DNA from: Balneola sp. EhC07 | GTDB taxonomy: Bacteria; Bacteroidota; Rhodothermia; Balneolales; Balneolaceae | Direction: 5' to 3' | Assembly (NCBI RefSeq): GCF_001650905.1 | Contig: NZ_LXYG01000002.1 | Coordinates: 124,001-188,000 of the forward strand | DNA length: 64,000 nt | Shown here: piece after piece, positions 19,801-28,294 of the stretch | Position numbering within the stretch: position 1 is the first letter of the stretch | Layout of the letters: every line of letters begins with the position of its first letter | Program-made: the position numbers and the translations under genes | The notes under the pieces: model-generated | What the model was told of the DNA's origin: nothing | Databases searched by the model: none | What the model saw: only the letters and a program-made list of their open reading frames with translations

Positions 19801-22202
19801 TTAAAATTATTACCTGAAAACGTTGGAAGTGCATTTGAGCTGATTGCAATAGGTTCCCAACCACAATTTTGGATAGTAGAATTATTTATGGAAACCGTTG
19901 AACCACTTTCTATTCCAAAACCGTACAGACCACATGAAAGTATTGTTACATTATCAATAGTAGGAGCTGCATCTGTGAAGATCACCCCATGCCTGCCATA
20001 TCTAAGTTCCGCATTAGAAATTTCTGAATTTACATCATCAGAAGTACCCATAAAACGTATAGCTCCCCAGTTATTTGCTCCGGGTGAAGATCCTCCACCA
20101 TCGTTATTAGTATCTAAGGGATTCCCAACCTGATCATCAAAAATAGATGTAAAGTAGATCAAGCTATCCGGTGTTCCTGCCGCATCTAAAGCACCTTCTA
20201 CTCGAAGAGTTAATCCACCATAAGGTCCTGTTTGTGATTTAATTACTGTACCGGGCTCGATTGTTAGTTTAGTACCGCTTGCGATTGTAATATCTGACAA
20301 AAGGACCGAAGTGATATTATCATAGCCTGCAAACGTTCTGGCTCTGATTATCCCGTCATTATTGAAAGTACCTCCATGATAACCTATAGCTACCAAACCG
20401 GCATTTGCTAACGTATTTCCGTTGAAAGTCGGATCTGAAGAAAGGTCGAGTGCTACCGGAACGGAACCGGTGTTCGTAAACGAATTATTTGAGACCGTTG
20501 GAGCAGACGTTCCTCTGGAATCAATTGCAAACTCATACGTGTTGCCAATATCAGAGTTAGTAATTGAAATATCTGCATCGTATAAATTTAAAGCACCTCT
20601 TGGAGAGATCGAAGAACCGGATGATCCATATTGAAAGCTAGTGTTATAATAAGCATATCTGATTTCGTTGTAATCGATTACAGAGGCATCTGAGTCCTCT
20701 CCCAAAGCAATTCCTCTCCAATCCGTATTTCCCGGTACCGTGTTATTTCCGTCTTTATTGGTGTCATTCGGGTTTCCAACATTATCATCTTTTACCGAGG
20801 TAAAAATAATGGGATCTGTAACTGTACCATCACTAGTCAGGGTTCCTTTTACTCTGATTCCTGATCCTGTTGATTTAATGACAACTCCAGGTTCAATTTC
20901 TAAAGTTGCACCGGTATCCACATATAGTTCTCTCAGAAGCAAATAGGTCACATTAGGAATAGATGTAAAATTCCTTTTTGGAAGATAATTACTTCCCGTA
21001 ATGGTAGTTCCGATTAATCCAATAGCATCATATTCGTTGTTTGAAGATGAAAAAGCATTATTTGTAAATACGGGTTCACTGTCAAAAGTTAAAGCCACAG
21101 GTACCACTCCACTGCTTCCAATCGTATTATTGGTGATAGCCGCATCTGAACTATCTCTGAGTACAATTCCGTAATAGTTATTATTGAATGCGCTGCTGTC
21201 AACCTGAGAATTATTTTCTACCAATGTAATACCTCCTTGATAGGCTGAACTACTTGAATGAGGTACATATCCTGCAAAACTCACATTCACATGTTTAAAA
21301 GAACTGCTTGTTGATTTACCGTTTATTGTTATACCATACCAATCTCTGTTACCAGGAACAGAAGCAGTTCCATCATTATTAGTATCTCCTCCAATGTTAT
21401 CATTTCGATTTGAGGTAAAGTAGATGGGTTCCGACTCAGTACCTTCAGCAATTATTACCCCGCCATTCTGAGTATATAGCTGATGATTTTGATTAAACTT
21501 TAAGATATTTCCTCTCTTTATCGTTAACGTATCTCCGGAACTAACATACTTTGAACCACTTGGTAAATATGGGATACCCGGATTTTCAAGTGTAAAGTTA
21601 ACATCAATGTTAGACGCGTGACTCAGATATACTACATCATTGTCATTACCTGTAAAGTCGTTAGATCCTTCATAAGCGATGTATCCCTCAGATGCTATAT
21701 TGATCGGATATTCATTATTGGTAATTGTAGCCCCATTTATGGTTGTATTTGTATTCTGAGTGATCGTGACTCCACGATTGGAATCACTGATCGTGACTGT
21801 ATCAAGACGAACCTCACCTGCTCCTACATAAATAGCATCTGTTGCAAACTGAAGCGTTGAATTTCTTAAATGAATCCAGCTACTTTCAAAATTGGTGAAT
21901 ATTCGATTCCAGGCTCCTCTAGAAGTCCCTGTATTTCCTGTGAACGTAACTCCGTTTCCAACCAAAGCTCCTGAAACAGTAAGCTGAGTTCCATTATCGA
22001 ATTTTACTTCCACACCATCATCAATAGTTAAGGTGTCTCCATTTGTAATAGTTGTGCTCCCTACTATTATATAAGGACTTCCTGCTGTGGTCCATGTTGT
22101 ATTTGTAGTAATGTTTCCGGAAATACTGGTCTGAGCATTAAGATGCGCTCCGATAGTTCCCAGTAAAATGACAAGAATGGTAGCTTTTAAAGTTTTCATC
22201 AC
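16887..22202 (-). CDS. Giant secreted beta-helix protein with dockerin, cohesin-like module and sorting tail
   Basis: Secreted 1771-aa protein with a signal peptide at residues 1-23 (AHLNAQ). Residues about 30-1460 are right-handed beta-helix arrays in which a block of the form LTIxPGxVxKF...GALxxxGTxxxPIxFTS recurs about seven times. Each block is followed by a DTNxDG...PGNxDW loop that looks like a Ca-binding turn. A type I dockerin lies near 1465-1530, with two complete Ca loops (DVSLNGKVQSFD and DVSGNGTVSAMD). A cohesin-like domain follows (about 1545-1670), then the sorting tail ([13 protein letters not shown]...IVQSKKLTFIK). A dockerin here and cohesin-like modules in the adjacent protein suggest surface assembly. 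An ACTACCT...GTAGT palindrome lies 71 nt upstream. Confidence 0.85.
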   Translation of the reverse strand: MMKTLKATILVILLGTIGAHLNAQTSISGNITTNTTWTTAGSPYIIVGSTTITNGDTLTIDDGVEVKFDNGTQLTVSGALVGNGVTFTGNTGTSRGAWNRIFTNFESSWIHLRNSTLQFATDAIYVGAGEVRLDTVTISDSNRGVTITQNTNTTINGATITNNEYPINIASEGYIAYEGSNDFTGNDNDVVYLSHASNIDVNFTLENPGIPYLPSGSKYVSSGDTLTIKRGNILKFNQNHQLYTQNGGVIIAEGTESEPIYFTSNRNDNIGGDTNNDGTASVPGNRDWYGITINGKSTSSSFKHVNVSFAGYVPHSSSSAYQGGITLVENNSQVDSSAFNNNYYGIVLRDSSDAAITNNTIGSSGVVPVALTFDSEPVFTNNAFSSSNNEYDAIGLIGTTITGSNYLPKRNFTSIPNVTYLLLRELYVDTGATLEIEPGVVIKSTGSGIRVKGTLTSDGTVTDPIIFTSVKDDNVGNPNDTNKDGNNTVPGNTDWRGIALGEDSDASVIDYNEIRYAYYNTSFQYGSSGSSISPRGALNLYDADISITNSDIGNTYEFAIDSRGTSAPTVSNNSFTNTGSVPVALDLSSDPTFNGNTLANAGLVAIGYHGGTFNNDGIIRARTFAGYDNITSVLLSDITIASGTKLTIEPGTVIKSQTGPYGGLTLRVEGALDAAGTPDSLIYFTSIFDDQVGNPLDTNNDGGGSSPGANNWGAIRFMGTSDDVNSEISNAELRYGRHGVIFTDAAPTIDNVTILSCGLYGFGIESGSTVSINNSTIQNCGWEPIAISSNALPTFSGNNFNGNGSNAVGILEANTFHTSSGINQGNKFFDTRETISSDVTISPYTVAGFTNIPFITRQRWVVGANATVTIDPLSVFKGDDILYVDGALRVLGTETEPIIFTSYNDDSAGGDSNNDGNNTVPSPGQSAQIQFRASSLDSANLIKNTEFRYPGNPIRFINAGGKIDSSLIQLTSDNGIDISGNADPVITNNRFENIGSPSSFSRRHSILMDMFSNPTFSGNVESNVSLKGLAIKGGTWGSDATLPFRSFAGTDSITYHMTSGITIPSGSKITIPDGMVLKRDTRFGASRVNFNMFTVNGALEIAGTSSNPVIFTSDTDDSYGQPADIYGNGSVDEDDDYKSGHWIIYNATSNDTSNIINNAIFKFGSEAIVANSANPTIINSMFEQNRYGISLTGVSEPYVENNTFHNLDFTPLLISLVSYPQTVSGNEMSGSTYKAIGVRTETLVQDITLEKRDFGGKVGIPYFFTGTYTVGTGAVLTIAPGVVNKFNNSRQLNVQKGLIAEGGNTPDSMIVFTSIYDDFYGGDTNADSNATKAEPGNWLGIKYEGTSLQNVSSLDHTIIKHARGGSSYAGVLADNSSPTITNSIIAENDRGIMVYGSGNPSITNSDISGNTEFGIFNRDKTFTIDATNNWWGNNSGPTHTTNPTGTGDEVSDGVDFGAFTGSGASNPVLGDVSLNGKVQSFDAAKLLRVAALIDTLNATQLKVADVSGNGTVSAMDASYVLQYVVGLIEAFPAELNSKERFDMNSIEGTEDMILTLGNPVSVSETEFTVLINIDNVSKLYSSEITIAFDENNLELIESNVSQIFDEAMVSENKGSRGKYSVAIASGEPVSENGEIANLTFRLKDRNSSPSISIDRFQANEVDLMTTSVSNEDLSLNIPDEFQLYQNYPNPFNPSTTIGFDVPSGKTLVRLEIYNILGQRVKTLVNDVYTAGRYKVSWDGTNNVGGRVSTGVYIYRMQAGDIVQSKKLTFIK

Positions 22203-22272
22203 TTTTGAATTGAATTAACATTAAACCTTTTCAGGGTTTCAATTCACAATAATCATGACTTTAAAAAATTAC

Positions 22273-22290
22273 ACTACCTAAATATGTAGT
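22273..22290. promoter_or_regulatory. ACTACCT-N6-GTAGT palindrome upstream of the dockerin protein gene
   Basis: ACTACCTAAATATGTAGT lies 71 bp upstream of the start at 22202, within a promoter-sized gap. It has the same 18-bp length and matching ends as the core of the palindrome at 23095-23114 beside the response regulator gene. The TACCT half resembles heptamers bound by NarL-type regulators. It is a candidate operator. A further palindrome ATTTCAGCCTGAAAT is at 22352-22366 in the same 231-bp gap. Confidence 0.5.
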
Positions 22291-22433
22291 ATTCCGGAAT
22301 CTAATATTATCCGATTGTTAGGCAAGGAATTCTAATCTGAAAAACATACTTATTTCAGCCTGAAATTAAATGAAAATCAAAGAATTCAACTACTATAAAA
22401 TTTAAATAACTCTCTCTTAAGTAAAGCGATTGA

Positions 22434-23063
22434 TCAGGGTTGTATTAGATTAAAGTTAATCCCTTTGGCTACAGCTTCGCTTCGATTTTTTGCTTCCAGT
22501 TTTTGGTAAATATTTCTGATGTGATACCGTACCCCATCAACAGAAAGATAGATTTTATTTGAAATAGCTTTATAAGACAGACCCGCTGCCAATTCACCTA
22601 ATATTTGTTCTTCGGTATCGGTCAGTTCTACTTCTATTTCTTGTTTTTTTTGGAAAGAAGAGATCACTTTTCTTGCTATGTTAGGACTCATAGGAGATCC
22701 GCCATTTACTGCGTCGGTAATAGCTTCAATTAATTCGGAAGGAGATGTTTTTTTCAGCAAGTACCCTACTGCCCCATTTCTTAGTGCTGTAAATACTTTT
22801 TCGTTTTCGTCGTGCATGGTTACCATCAACACGATAAGATGCTCGTACTTTTCTTTGATAACCTTAACTCCTTCAGTCCCATGCATCCCCGGAAGTTCAA
22901 TATCCAGCAGTAGAACATCACTTTTTCCAAGTTGATTTTCTTTCAGAGCATCTTCACAGCTGCTATAGGTCGCAATTACACATAGTTCTGGTTCGAAATC
23001 CAAAATGGTTTCCCAGCCCTCCCTCATATGTTTATTGTCTTCTATTATAGAAATCTTAATCAT
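22434..23063 (-). CDS. NarL/LuxR-family response regulator
   Basis: Two-domain response regulator of 209 aa. The receiver domain starts MIKISIIEDN (acidic pair) and has the phospho-acceptor Asp in VLLLDIELPG and a Lys in GYLLKKTSP. The C-terminal LuxR-type helix-turn-helix begins ELTDTEEQILGELAAGLSYK and continues DGVRYHIRNIYQKL. The ATG at 23063 is chosen because an upstream in-frame start at 23096 adds 11 residues before the receiver and overlaps the palindrome there. It lies about 50 nt after the propeller histidine kinase gene and is the obvious partner of both histidine kinases. Candidate targets are the giant secreted protein genes downstream. Confidence 0.93.
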   Translation of the reverse strand: MIKISIIEDNKHMREGWETILDFEPELCVIATYSSCEDALKENQLGKSDVLLLDIELPGMHGTEGVKVIKEKYEHLIVLMVTMHDENEKVFTALRNGAVGYLLKKTSPSELIEAITDAVNGGSPMSPNIARKVISSFQKKQEIEVELTDTEEQILGELAAGLSYKAISNKIYLSVDGVRYHIRNIYQKLEAKNRSEAVAKGINFNLIQP

Positions 23064-23094
23064 AAATAAATAAACAACATTATAAAGACTTATC

Positions 23095-23114
23095 AACTAC
23101 CTGTTCAGGTAGTT
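23095..23114. promoter_or_regulatory. Perfect 20-bp palindrome between kinase and regulator genes
   Basis: AACTACCTGTTCAGGTAGTT has perfect 9-bp arms and a 2-bp centre. It overlaps the stop of the propeller kinase gene and lies 32 bp before the regulator ATG. Its 18-bp core shares both ends and spacing with the palindrome at 22273-22290. It could be an autoregulatory operator or an RNA hairpin separating the two genes. Confidence 0.55.
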
Positions 23115-26061
23115 ATACCGATATTGAAAGTACCACCCTTGTTCCTGACGGTGAAATTGATTCTATTTTCAATATTGCCCCCATTCTATCTGATCTGTAT
23201 CTAAGATTAGAGATTCCATTCCCTTTATCCAAATCTTTATCTTTGAGACCTATCCCATCATCTTCAATAAGCAGTTGAAGCACTGATTTTTTCTTTTTAA
23301 AAGACACCCTGACATTAGTTGCTTCAGAATGCCTCACAACATTAGTTACTAACTCTTTAAATACCAACCAAAGATCCTGCCTTAAGCTATAGTCTGTGAT
23401 CTTGTAAACGGAACTTCCGAAACTGATCTGATATTCAATATCTTTGCTCTCAAACATTTCAGCAGCATAGCGTTTGCATTTAGTCAAAAATGCTTCCCAA
23501 TCATCATTTTCAGGATCAATAGCCCAAATTATATCATTGATCTTTTCTTTGGCTTCAATAGCGCTTTCATCTATCCTTTGTAAAAATTTCCCTGAAGATT
23601 CCAGCTGATTTCGCTTTGCGGCTTCGCTGAAGAAACTAATACTACTCAGTGTAGCGCTCAAATCGTCATGCAGATCTCTTGCGATCTTGTTTCGGGTTCT
23701 TTCTTCTTTTAAAAGGAAATACATCCTGTACCTGAATAAAGAATACACTGCACCAAAAAGAATTATGAGTAAAGAAACCGAAAAGTACCATGTTTTCCAG
23801 AACGGGGTTTTAATGTAAAAAGGAATACTTTTTGATACCGTTTCTATCCCATTTAAATTATTTAACGCCCTGATACTAAACTCATATTCTCCGGGTTGAA
23901 GACCAGAAAAGTTGATACTTCTTCTGTTTTTTACAGGAATCCAATTCTCGCTTAACCCTGACAACTTAAATTCAAGTTTATATTTATCGGCATTAGCAAA
24001 ATTCAGATATGAAAATTCGAATTGTATATAATCCTGATCATGCTGTATTTCTATATCTTCTGCTGTAATAGTGTTAATAATACTTCCGTCTACATTCATT
24101 GAATGAATTCTTATCTCTCCGGACAAACTGACATTTTCAATTTTTTCAGGATTGAACGCTGTATACCCTTTGATGCCACCAAAATAAAAGGTCCCTCTTG
24201 AGTCTTTAAAATAAGCTCCGCCATTGAATTCATTGCTTAATAAACCATCCTGTATGGAATAATTTATAAATGTCTTTTTCTCAGGGTCAAAGTTTGATAC
24301 TCCGGCATTAGTGCTCAACCATAAAGTATTATTTGAGTCTTCCAGTATGCCATAAACCACATCATTAGGCAAGCCATTAGCAGTAGTATATGTATTGAAT
24401 TGTTCATTCTTACGATCAAATTGAACGAGACCGGAATATGTTCCTAACCAGATTCTACCATTTGTATCGGTATAGATAGATTGGACTCTTTCAGGAGTTT
24501 CATTTTTGGAAGAGTTATTTTTTGAGTTTGAAGTTATTCGTCGAAATTCTTTAGAGATATTGTTGAAGTAAACTAATCCGTTACTGAATGTGCCGATCAA
24601 ATATTCCTCTTCATTTAAACTTTCAATGGCAAGCACTCTGTCATCCTGAAGATAGTCCGGTATAAAATCACGGTTTTGTACAACACCATTTTTTATAATG
24701 TTAAGCCCTTTATAAGTACCAACTAAAATCAAGCCTGAACTTCCTTCATGCAGACTTAAAACACTTTCATTGGTTAAATTCTCAATAGTATCAATAGAGT
24801 TTAGCTCTTTTTGATCCTTAATAAGTTTTAGGCCCGAACCGTCCGTAGCTACCCATAGTTGTTTCTTAGAATCTTTCAGAACTGCGATAACATTTTCATC
24901 ACTAAGCGAAGTTATACTATAATATGAATTCTTCTGAATGTTATGGACAACCAAACCATTTTGCTCAAGACCAATTAAAATATTTCCATTATCCAGTTCA
25001 TTAAATGAAAGAACCACATCTCCCGAAAGCCTTCTGTTTGTATTCTCGGTAGAAAAGCTTTCAAACTGATATCTGTATTTATAGTAGTTACTGAATCCCG
25101 CATTATTAAGCCCAATCCAAATCAGACCGTTTTCATCTTTGTATATGGTTCTGATACTGTTATTTTTTAAGTCAGTATCATTAGAAGTTTTTGGGGCCTT
25201 TAACTTCGCGATAACTTTACCCAGATTATCAGTAATAAAAATTCCGTTATTGTCAGTACCGATCCATAACTGTTTACTTTCATCTATCTCTAAAGATGAT
25301 ATTTCCTTCTCACTCAATTCGTTACTAAAAACCTCTATTCTGTTGGATTGAAGCTCCATTATGAGAACTCCTTTATCTTTTGATCCAATTAACAACGAGC
25401 CGTTTTCCAATACTTTTATCGCCCTGATATTATCAGCCGGAAGAAAGTTCTGAGTCTGATCTTTTCCTACTTTCAACAGCCCTTCAGAGGTAGCCAACCA
25501 CAAATTATCTTTGGTTGAAGCTATATCCCATATTGTGGAGCTTGTTTCAATTTTTTTTCTGAAAGTTTTATCAACCAAATGGAATGAAATCAAGCCTCTG
25601 CTTCGGGTTCCTATTAAAAGCTCGTTTCCTCTTATTTGGAGGCTGGTTACATTTAGTTCAGAGACACATTCCGAAAGAATTGACAGATCACAGAGTTTAA
25701 TAAATTGATTCGTTTTTGGATCTAATCTATCTACGCCGCCACCATCAGTGCCTACCCAAATATATCCATCAGAATCTTTGGCAAGTGCCCGAATTGAACG
25801 ATTGCTAATGGAGTTTGAATCGGTGTTTGAAGGATAAAATTTTAAAAAAGAAACTGCATCAAACCTGTTTAAACCGTCTTTAGTACCAATCCAAATATAT
25901 CCCAGATCATCTTTAATAAAGGAATATACAGTAGATTGAGAAAGACCTTCTTTTTGGGAAAAATTCTTAAACCGGTAAGAGGTATCCTGTGCAGCAACAG
26001 TAACGTTGTTAATAACAAGTAGAAAAATGCTCAATTTGACGAATCGCTTTATCAAGCTCAT
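23113..26061 (-). CDS. Two-component regulator-propeller sensor histidine kinase
   Basis: Membrane sensor kinase of 982 aa. It has a signal peptide (residues 1-24), then many Reg_prop blades of the GYIWIGTKDGLNR / LWLATSEGLLK type over about 30-640, then a Y_Y_Y domain (YKLEFKLSGLSENW...LQPGEYEFSIRALN) near 680-750. One membrane helix (FSVSLLIILFGAVYSLF) leads to a HisKA_3-type domain with phospho-acceptor His in IARDLHDDLSATLSS. The ATPase shows the N-box KELVTNVVRHSEA, and DDGIGL and GNGISNL. The propeller is expected to sense an extracellular or periplasmic ligand, often polysaccharide in Bacteroidetes. There is no fused receiver, so it likely signals to the regulator at 22434. Its kinase core is almost the same as in the neighbouring TPR kinase. 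Confidence 0.92.
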   Translation of the reverse strand: MSLIKRFVKLSIFLLVINNVTVAAQDTSYRFKNFSQKEGLSQSTVYSFIKDDLGYIWIGTKDGLNRFDAVSFLKFYPSNTDSNSISNRSIRALAKDSDGYIWVGTDGGGVDRLDPKTNQFIKLCDLSILSECVSELNVTSLQIRGNELLIGTRSRGLISFHLVDKTFRKKIETSSTIWDIASTKDNLWLATSEGLLKVGKDQTQNFLPADNIRAIKVLENGSLLIGSKDKGVLIMELQSNRIEVFSNELSEKEISSLEIDESKQLWIGTDNNGIFITDNLGKVIAKLKAPKTSNDTDLKNNSIRTIYKDENGLIWIGLNNAGFSNYYKYRYQFESFSTENTNRRLSGDVVLSFNELDNGNILIGLEQNGLVVHNIQKNSYYSITSLSDENVIAVLKDSKKQLWVATDGSGLKLIKDQKELNSIDTIENLTNESVLSLHEGSSGLILVGTYKGLNIIKNGVVQNRDFIPDYLQDDRVLAIESLNEEEYLIGTFSNGLVYFNNISKEFRRITSNSKNNSSKNETPERVQSIYTDTNGRIWLGTYSGLVQFDRKNEQFNTYTTANGLPNDVVYGILEDSNNTLWLSTNAGVSNFDPEKKTFINYSIQDGLLSNEFNGGAYFKDSRGTFYFGGIKGYTAFNPEKIENVSLSGEIRIHSMNVDGSIINTITAEDIEIQHDQDYIQFEFSYLNFANADKYKLEFKLSGLSENWIPVKNRRSINFSGLQPGEYEFSIRALNNLNGIETVSKSIPFYIKTPFWKTWYFSVSLLIILFGAVYSLFRYRMYFLLKEERTRNKIARDLHDDLSATLSSISFFSEAAKRNQLESSGKFLQRIDESAIEAKEKINDIIWAIDPENDDWEAFLTKCKRYAAEMFESKDIEYQISFGSSVYKITDYSLRQDLWLVFKELVTNVVRHSEATNVRVSFKKKKSVLQLLIEDDGIGLKDKDLDKGNGISNLRYRSDRMGAILKIESISPSGTRVVLSISV
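23488..23559. repeat. 72-bp segment identical to 26529-26600 (kinase core)
   Basis: These 72 bases are identical, including all synonymous positions, to those in the neighbouring histidine kinase gene. They encode an EAKEKINDIIWAIDPEN stretch after the phospho-acceptor helix. Flanking codons differ synonymously, pointing to gene conversion after duplication. Confidence 0.85.
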
Positions 26062-26147
26062 TTCTCAATTGTTTAATATTTTAGTTGGTACAATACACCG
26101 GGTAGAATCAGATTTATTCTCGCGAAAAGTTTAATTAAAAACTAATT

Positions 26148-28130
26148 CTAAAAAATAAATTTTAATTCCCATTTAGTACCTTTTCCGGGTTCGGAATCAA
26201 TATCTAAAGTGTTCTTTGGACTAACGTTATCCATTCTTTTTTTGATATTGGGGATACCATGACCATTGCCATCACTATGTTCTCTAAAACCCACCCCATT
26301 ATCTCGTACACTTAAATTAATTTTATTTTTTGAAGTGGTAAAACTAACCCATGCATTTGTCGCTTCAGAATGACGAACTAAATTGGTGATCAATTCTTTA
26401 TATATGAGCCACAGATCTTGTCTGGCTTTGATTTTTTGGGGTACTTCGGTCGAAGTATCAATATCGATCTCATAATTTATATTTTTGCTCTCAAACATTT
26501 CAGCACCATAGCGTTTACATTTCGTAAGAAATGCTTCCCAATCATCATTTTCAGGATCAATAGCCCAAATTATATCATTGATCTTTTCTTTGGCTTCAAT
26601 TGCACTTTCATCTATTCTCTGTAAAAATCTACTTGGCTCATTTGAATCCTCTCTTTTAGCCGCTTCACTAAAAAAACTGATACTACTAAGGGTTGCACTC
26701 AAATCATCATGCAAGTCTCTTGCAATTTTATTCCTTGTTCGCTCCTCTTTTAGTAAGAAATGTAGTCTGTAACGATATAATATATACGAAGACAACAACA
26801 CTAACAGAATAATGATTATCGCATTTCTGGTCTTTACTGTACCCAGTTCGCTTGTTACTTCGGCTAATTCCTGATTTTTAGCCCTCATTTGAAAACGTAC
26901 TTTAGAATTAGCTTCTTCTCTCGCATCCACTCTTTCTCTTAGTATATCACTAACTGTTTCGCTGGTTTTAGTGATATCATAAGCCTTTTTATAATCACCC
27001 AACTTGCTATATATTTCCGCCTGTAATGTATAAACGTCGATTTCGAGAGGTGTTTCAGGGAGCCGTTCTAGAATCTTCAGGGCTTGGTCTAATATTACAA
27101 GGGTTTCATTTAATTTATTGGCTTGGTGAAGCAATTTAGCTTTCAAAAAAAGAATATGGAATTGAGTAAAAGGCTGAACCCGTTTTAATTCTCTTTCGCC
27201 CACTTGTTGTAATACAGAGTCTGATTTGAAATATTCCTGTTTATCATAATAAGCTTCAGCTAGAAATAAATAAGCGGTTAGATCTCTATATGGGGTCTGC
27301 TCCTGTAGAGAAACTGCTTTTTTGATATAGAAAAGTCTTTCATCGTAATTGCCTAGATTTTTTTCCAGATCAGAGTAACTTTTTATAACAGCAATTTGAA
27401 CAGGGAGGGTAATATTTGTTTCATCTAAACAGGGATCAAGGTATAATTTAGCATCTTCCAATTTATGACCTGCTTTAAATGCATTACTGACACTTATACG
27501 AACTCTACACTCTCTTTCTTTAGACGTCTCTATTTCCAACATCTGCTGATATCTTTGTATTGCAATTTCAGTAGCTCCAACCCGCATATACATGTCTGCC
27601 AACATGTTTAGAAGATTATTAATCTCTTCATTACTTGAATTAACCTCTTCGCTTTGTGCAATTTCGATAGCACGAAACAATGTTTCTTCAGCTTCTAGGT
27701 AATTATTTAATTGAGAGTGGATTCTCGACTCAATATTTAGGACACCAACAATCGATTTTAAATCGTCCAGCTTTTGAAACTTTTGAATAGATGAGTGTAC
27801 ATATTTCAATGCAGAATCAGGATATGGCCGTGATAGCAGGTTAGCTTTGATAAAATCTGAATAAGCACCTAATTTCAATTCAGGTAGCTCACTCATTTCA
27901 TTCATTCTTTTTAAAGCAGCTTCTGTAGTATCCGGATTGCGTCTTAGATTCTGTAATGCATAAGTTGTATATAGTTCAATTATAGAATCAGGAGAATCCG
28001 TAGAATTTAAACTTTCCTGAAATTGTAAATATGATTCCTGAGGAGACGGAGGCATAGTCCTCACTCTTTGTTGTGCGTGCAGTCCAATAGTAATTGAACT
28101 AAGAATGATACCCACAATCAATCTTATCAT
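26148..28130 (-). CDS. TPR-containing sensor histidine kinase
   Basis: Sensor kinase of 660 aa. A signal peptide (MIRLIVGIILSSITIGLHAQ) precedes about 370 residues of TPR-like helical repeats, for example EAEETLFRAIEIAQ and ATEIAIQRYQQMLEIE, predicted outside the cytoplasm. One membrane helix (NAIIIILLVLLSSYILY) is followed by a kinase core that shares IARDLHDDLSATLSS and the linker to the ATPase with the propeller kinase. N-box KELITNLVRHSEA and G-boxes DNGVGF and GHGIPNI are present. It is cotranscribed upstream of the propeller kinase (86 nt gap) and probably shares its response regulator. TPR sensors of this type may respond to protein partners; no ligand can be named. Confidence 0.9.
   Translation of the reverse strand: MIRLIVGIILSSITIGLHAQQRVRTMPPSPQESYLQFQESLNSTDSPDSIIELYTTYALQNLRRNPDTTEAALKRMNEMSELPELKLGAYSDFIKANLLSRPYPDSALKYVHSSIQKFQKLDDLKSIVGVLNIESRIHSQLNNYLEAEETLFRAIEIAQSEEVNSSNEEINNLLNMLADMYMRVGATEIAIQRYQQMLEIETSKERECRVRISVSNAFKAGHKLEDAKLYLDPCLDETNITLPVQIAVIKSYSDLEKNLGNYDERLFYIKKAVSLQEQTPYRDLTAYLFLAEAYYDKQEYFKSDSVLQQVGERELKRVQPFTQFHILFLKAKLLHQANKLNETLVILDQALKILERLPETPLEIDVYTLQAEIYSKLGDYKKAYDITKTSETVSDILRERVDAREEANSKVRFQMRAKNQELAEVTSELGTVKTRNAIIIILLVLLSSYILYRYRLHFLLKEERTRNKIARDLHDDLSATLSSISFFSEAAKREDSNEPSRFLQRIDESAIEAKEKINDIIWAIDPENDDWEAFLTKCKRYGAEMFESKNINYEIDIDTSTEVPQKIKARQDLWLIYKELITNLVRHSEATNAWVSFTTSKNKINLSVRDNGVGFREHSDGNGHGIPNIKKRMDNVSPKNTLDIDSEPGKGTKWELKFIF
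26529..26600. repeat. 72-bp segment identical to 23488-23559 (kinase core)
   Basis: Second member of the identical pair shared by the two histidine kinase genes. The segments are about 3.0 kb apart in direct orientation, so recombination between them would delete most of the propeller kinase. Confidence 0.85.
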
Positions 28131-28294
28131 ACTAAATATCCTAAAAATTGTCCTAGATTTTTAACTGGAAATAGAATACTAAAAGGAAATGAAAAATCAG
28201 AATGAGAATAGAAATTATTAAGTAAAAATGTATGAGCGGCTATTTAGGACATCCTTGTAGATGTCATGTAATTCGTTGACAGTTTAGTAAAGAT

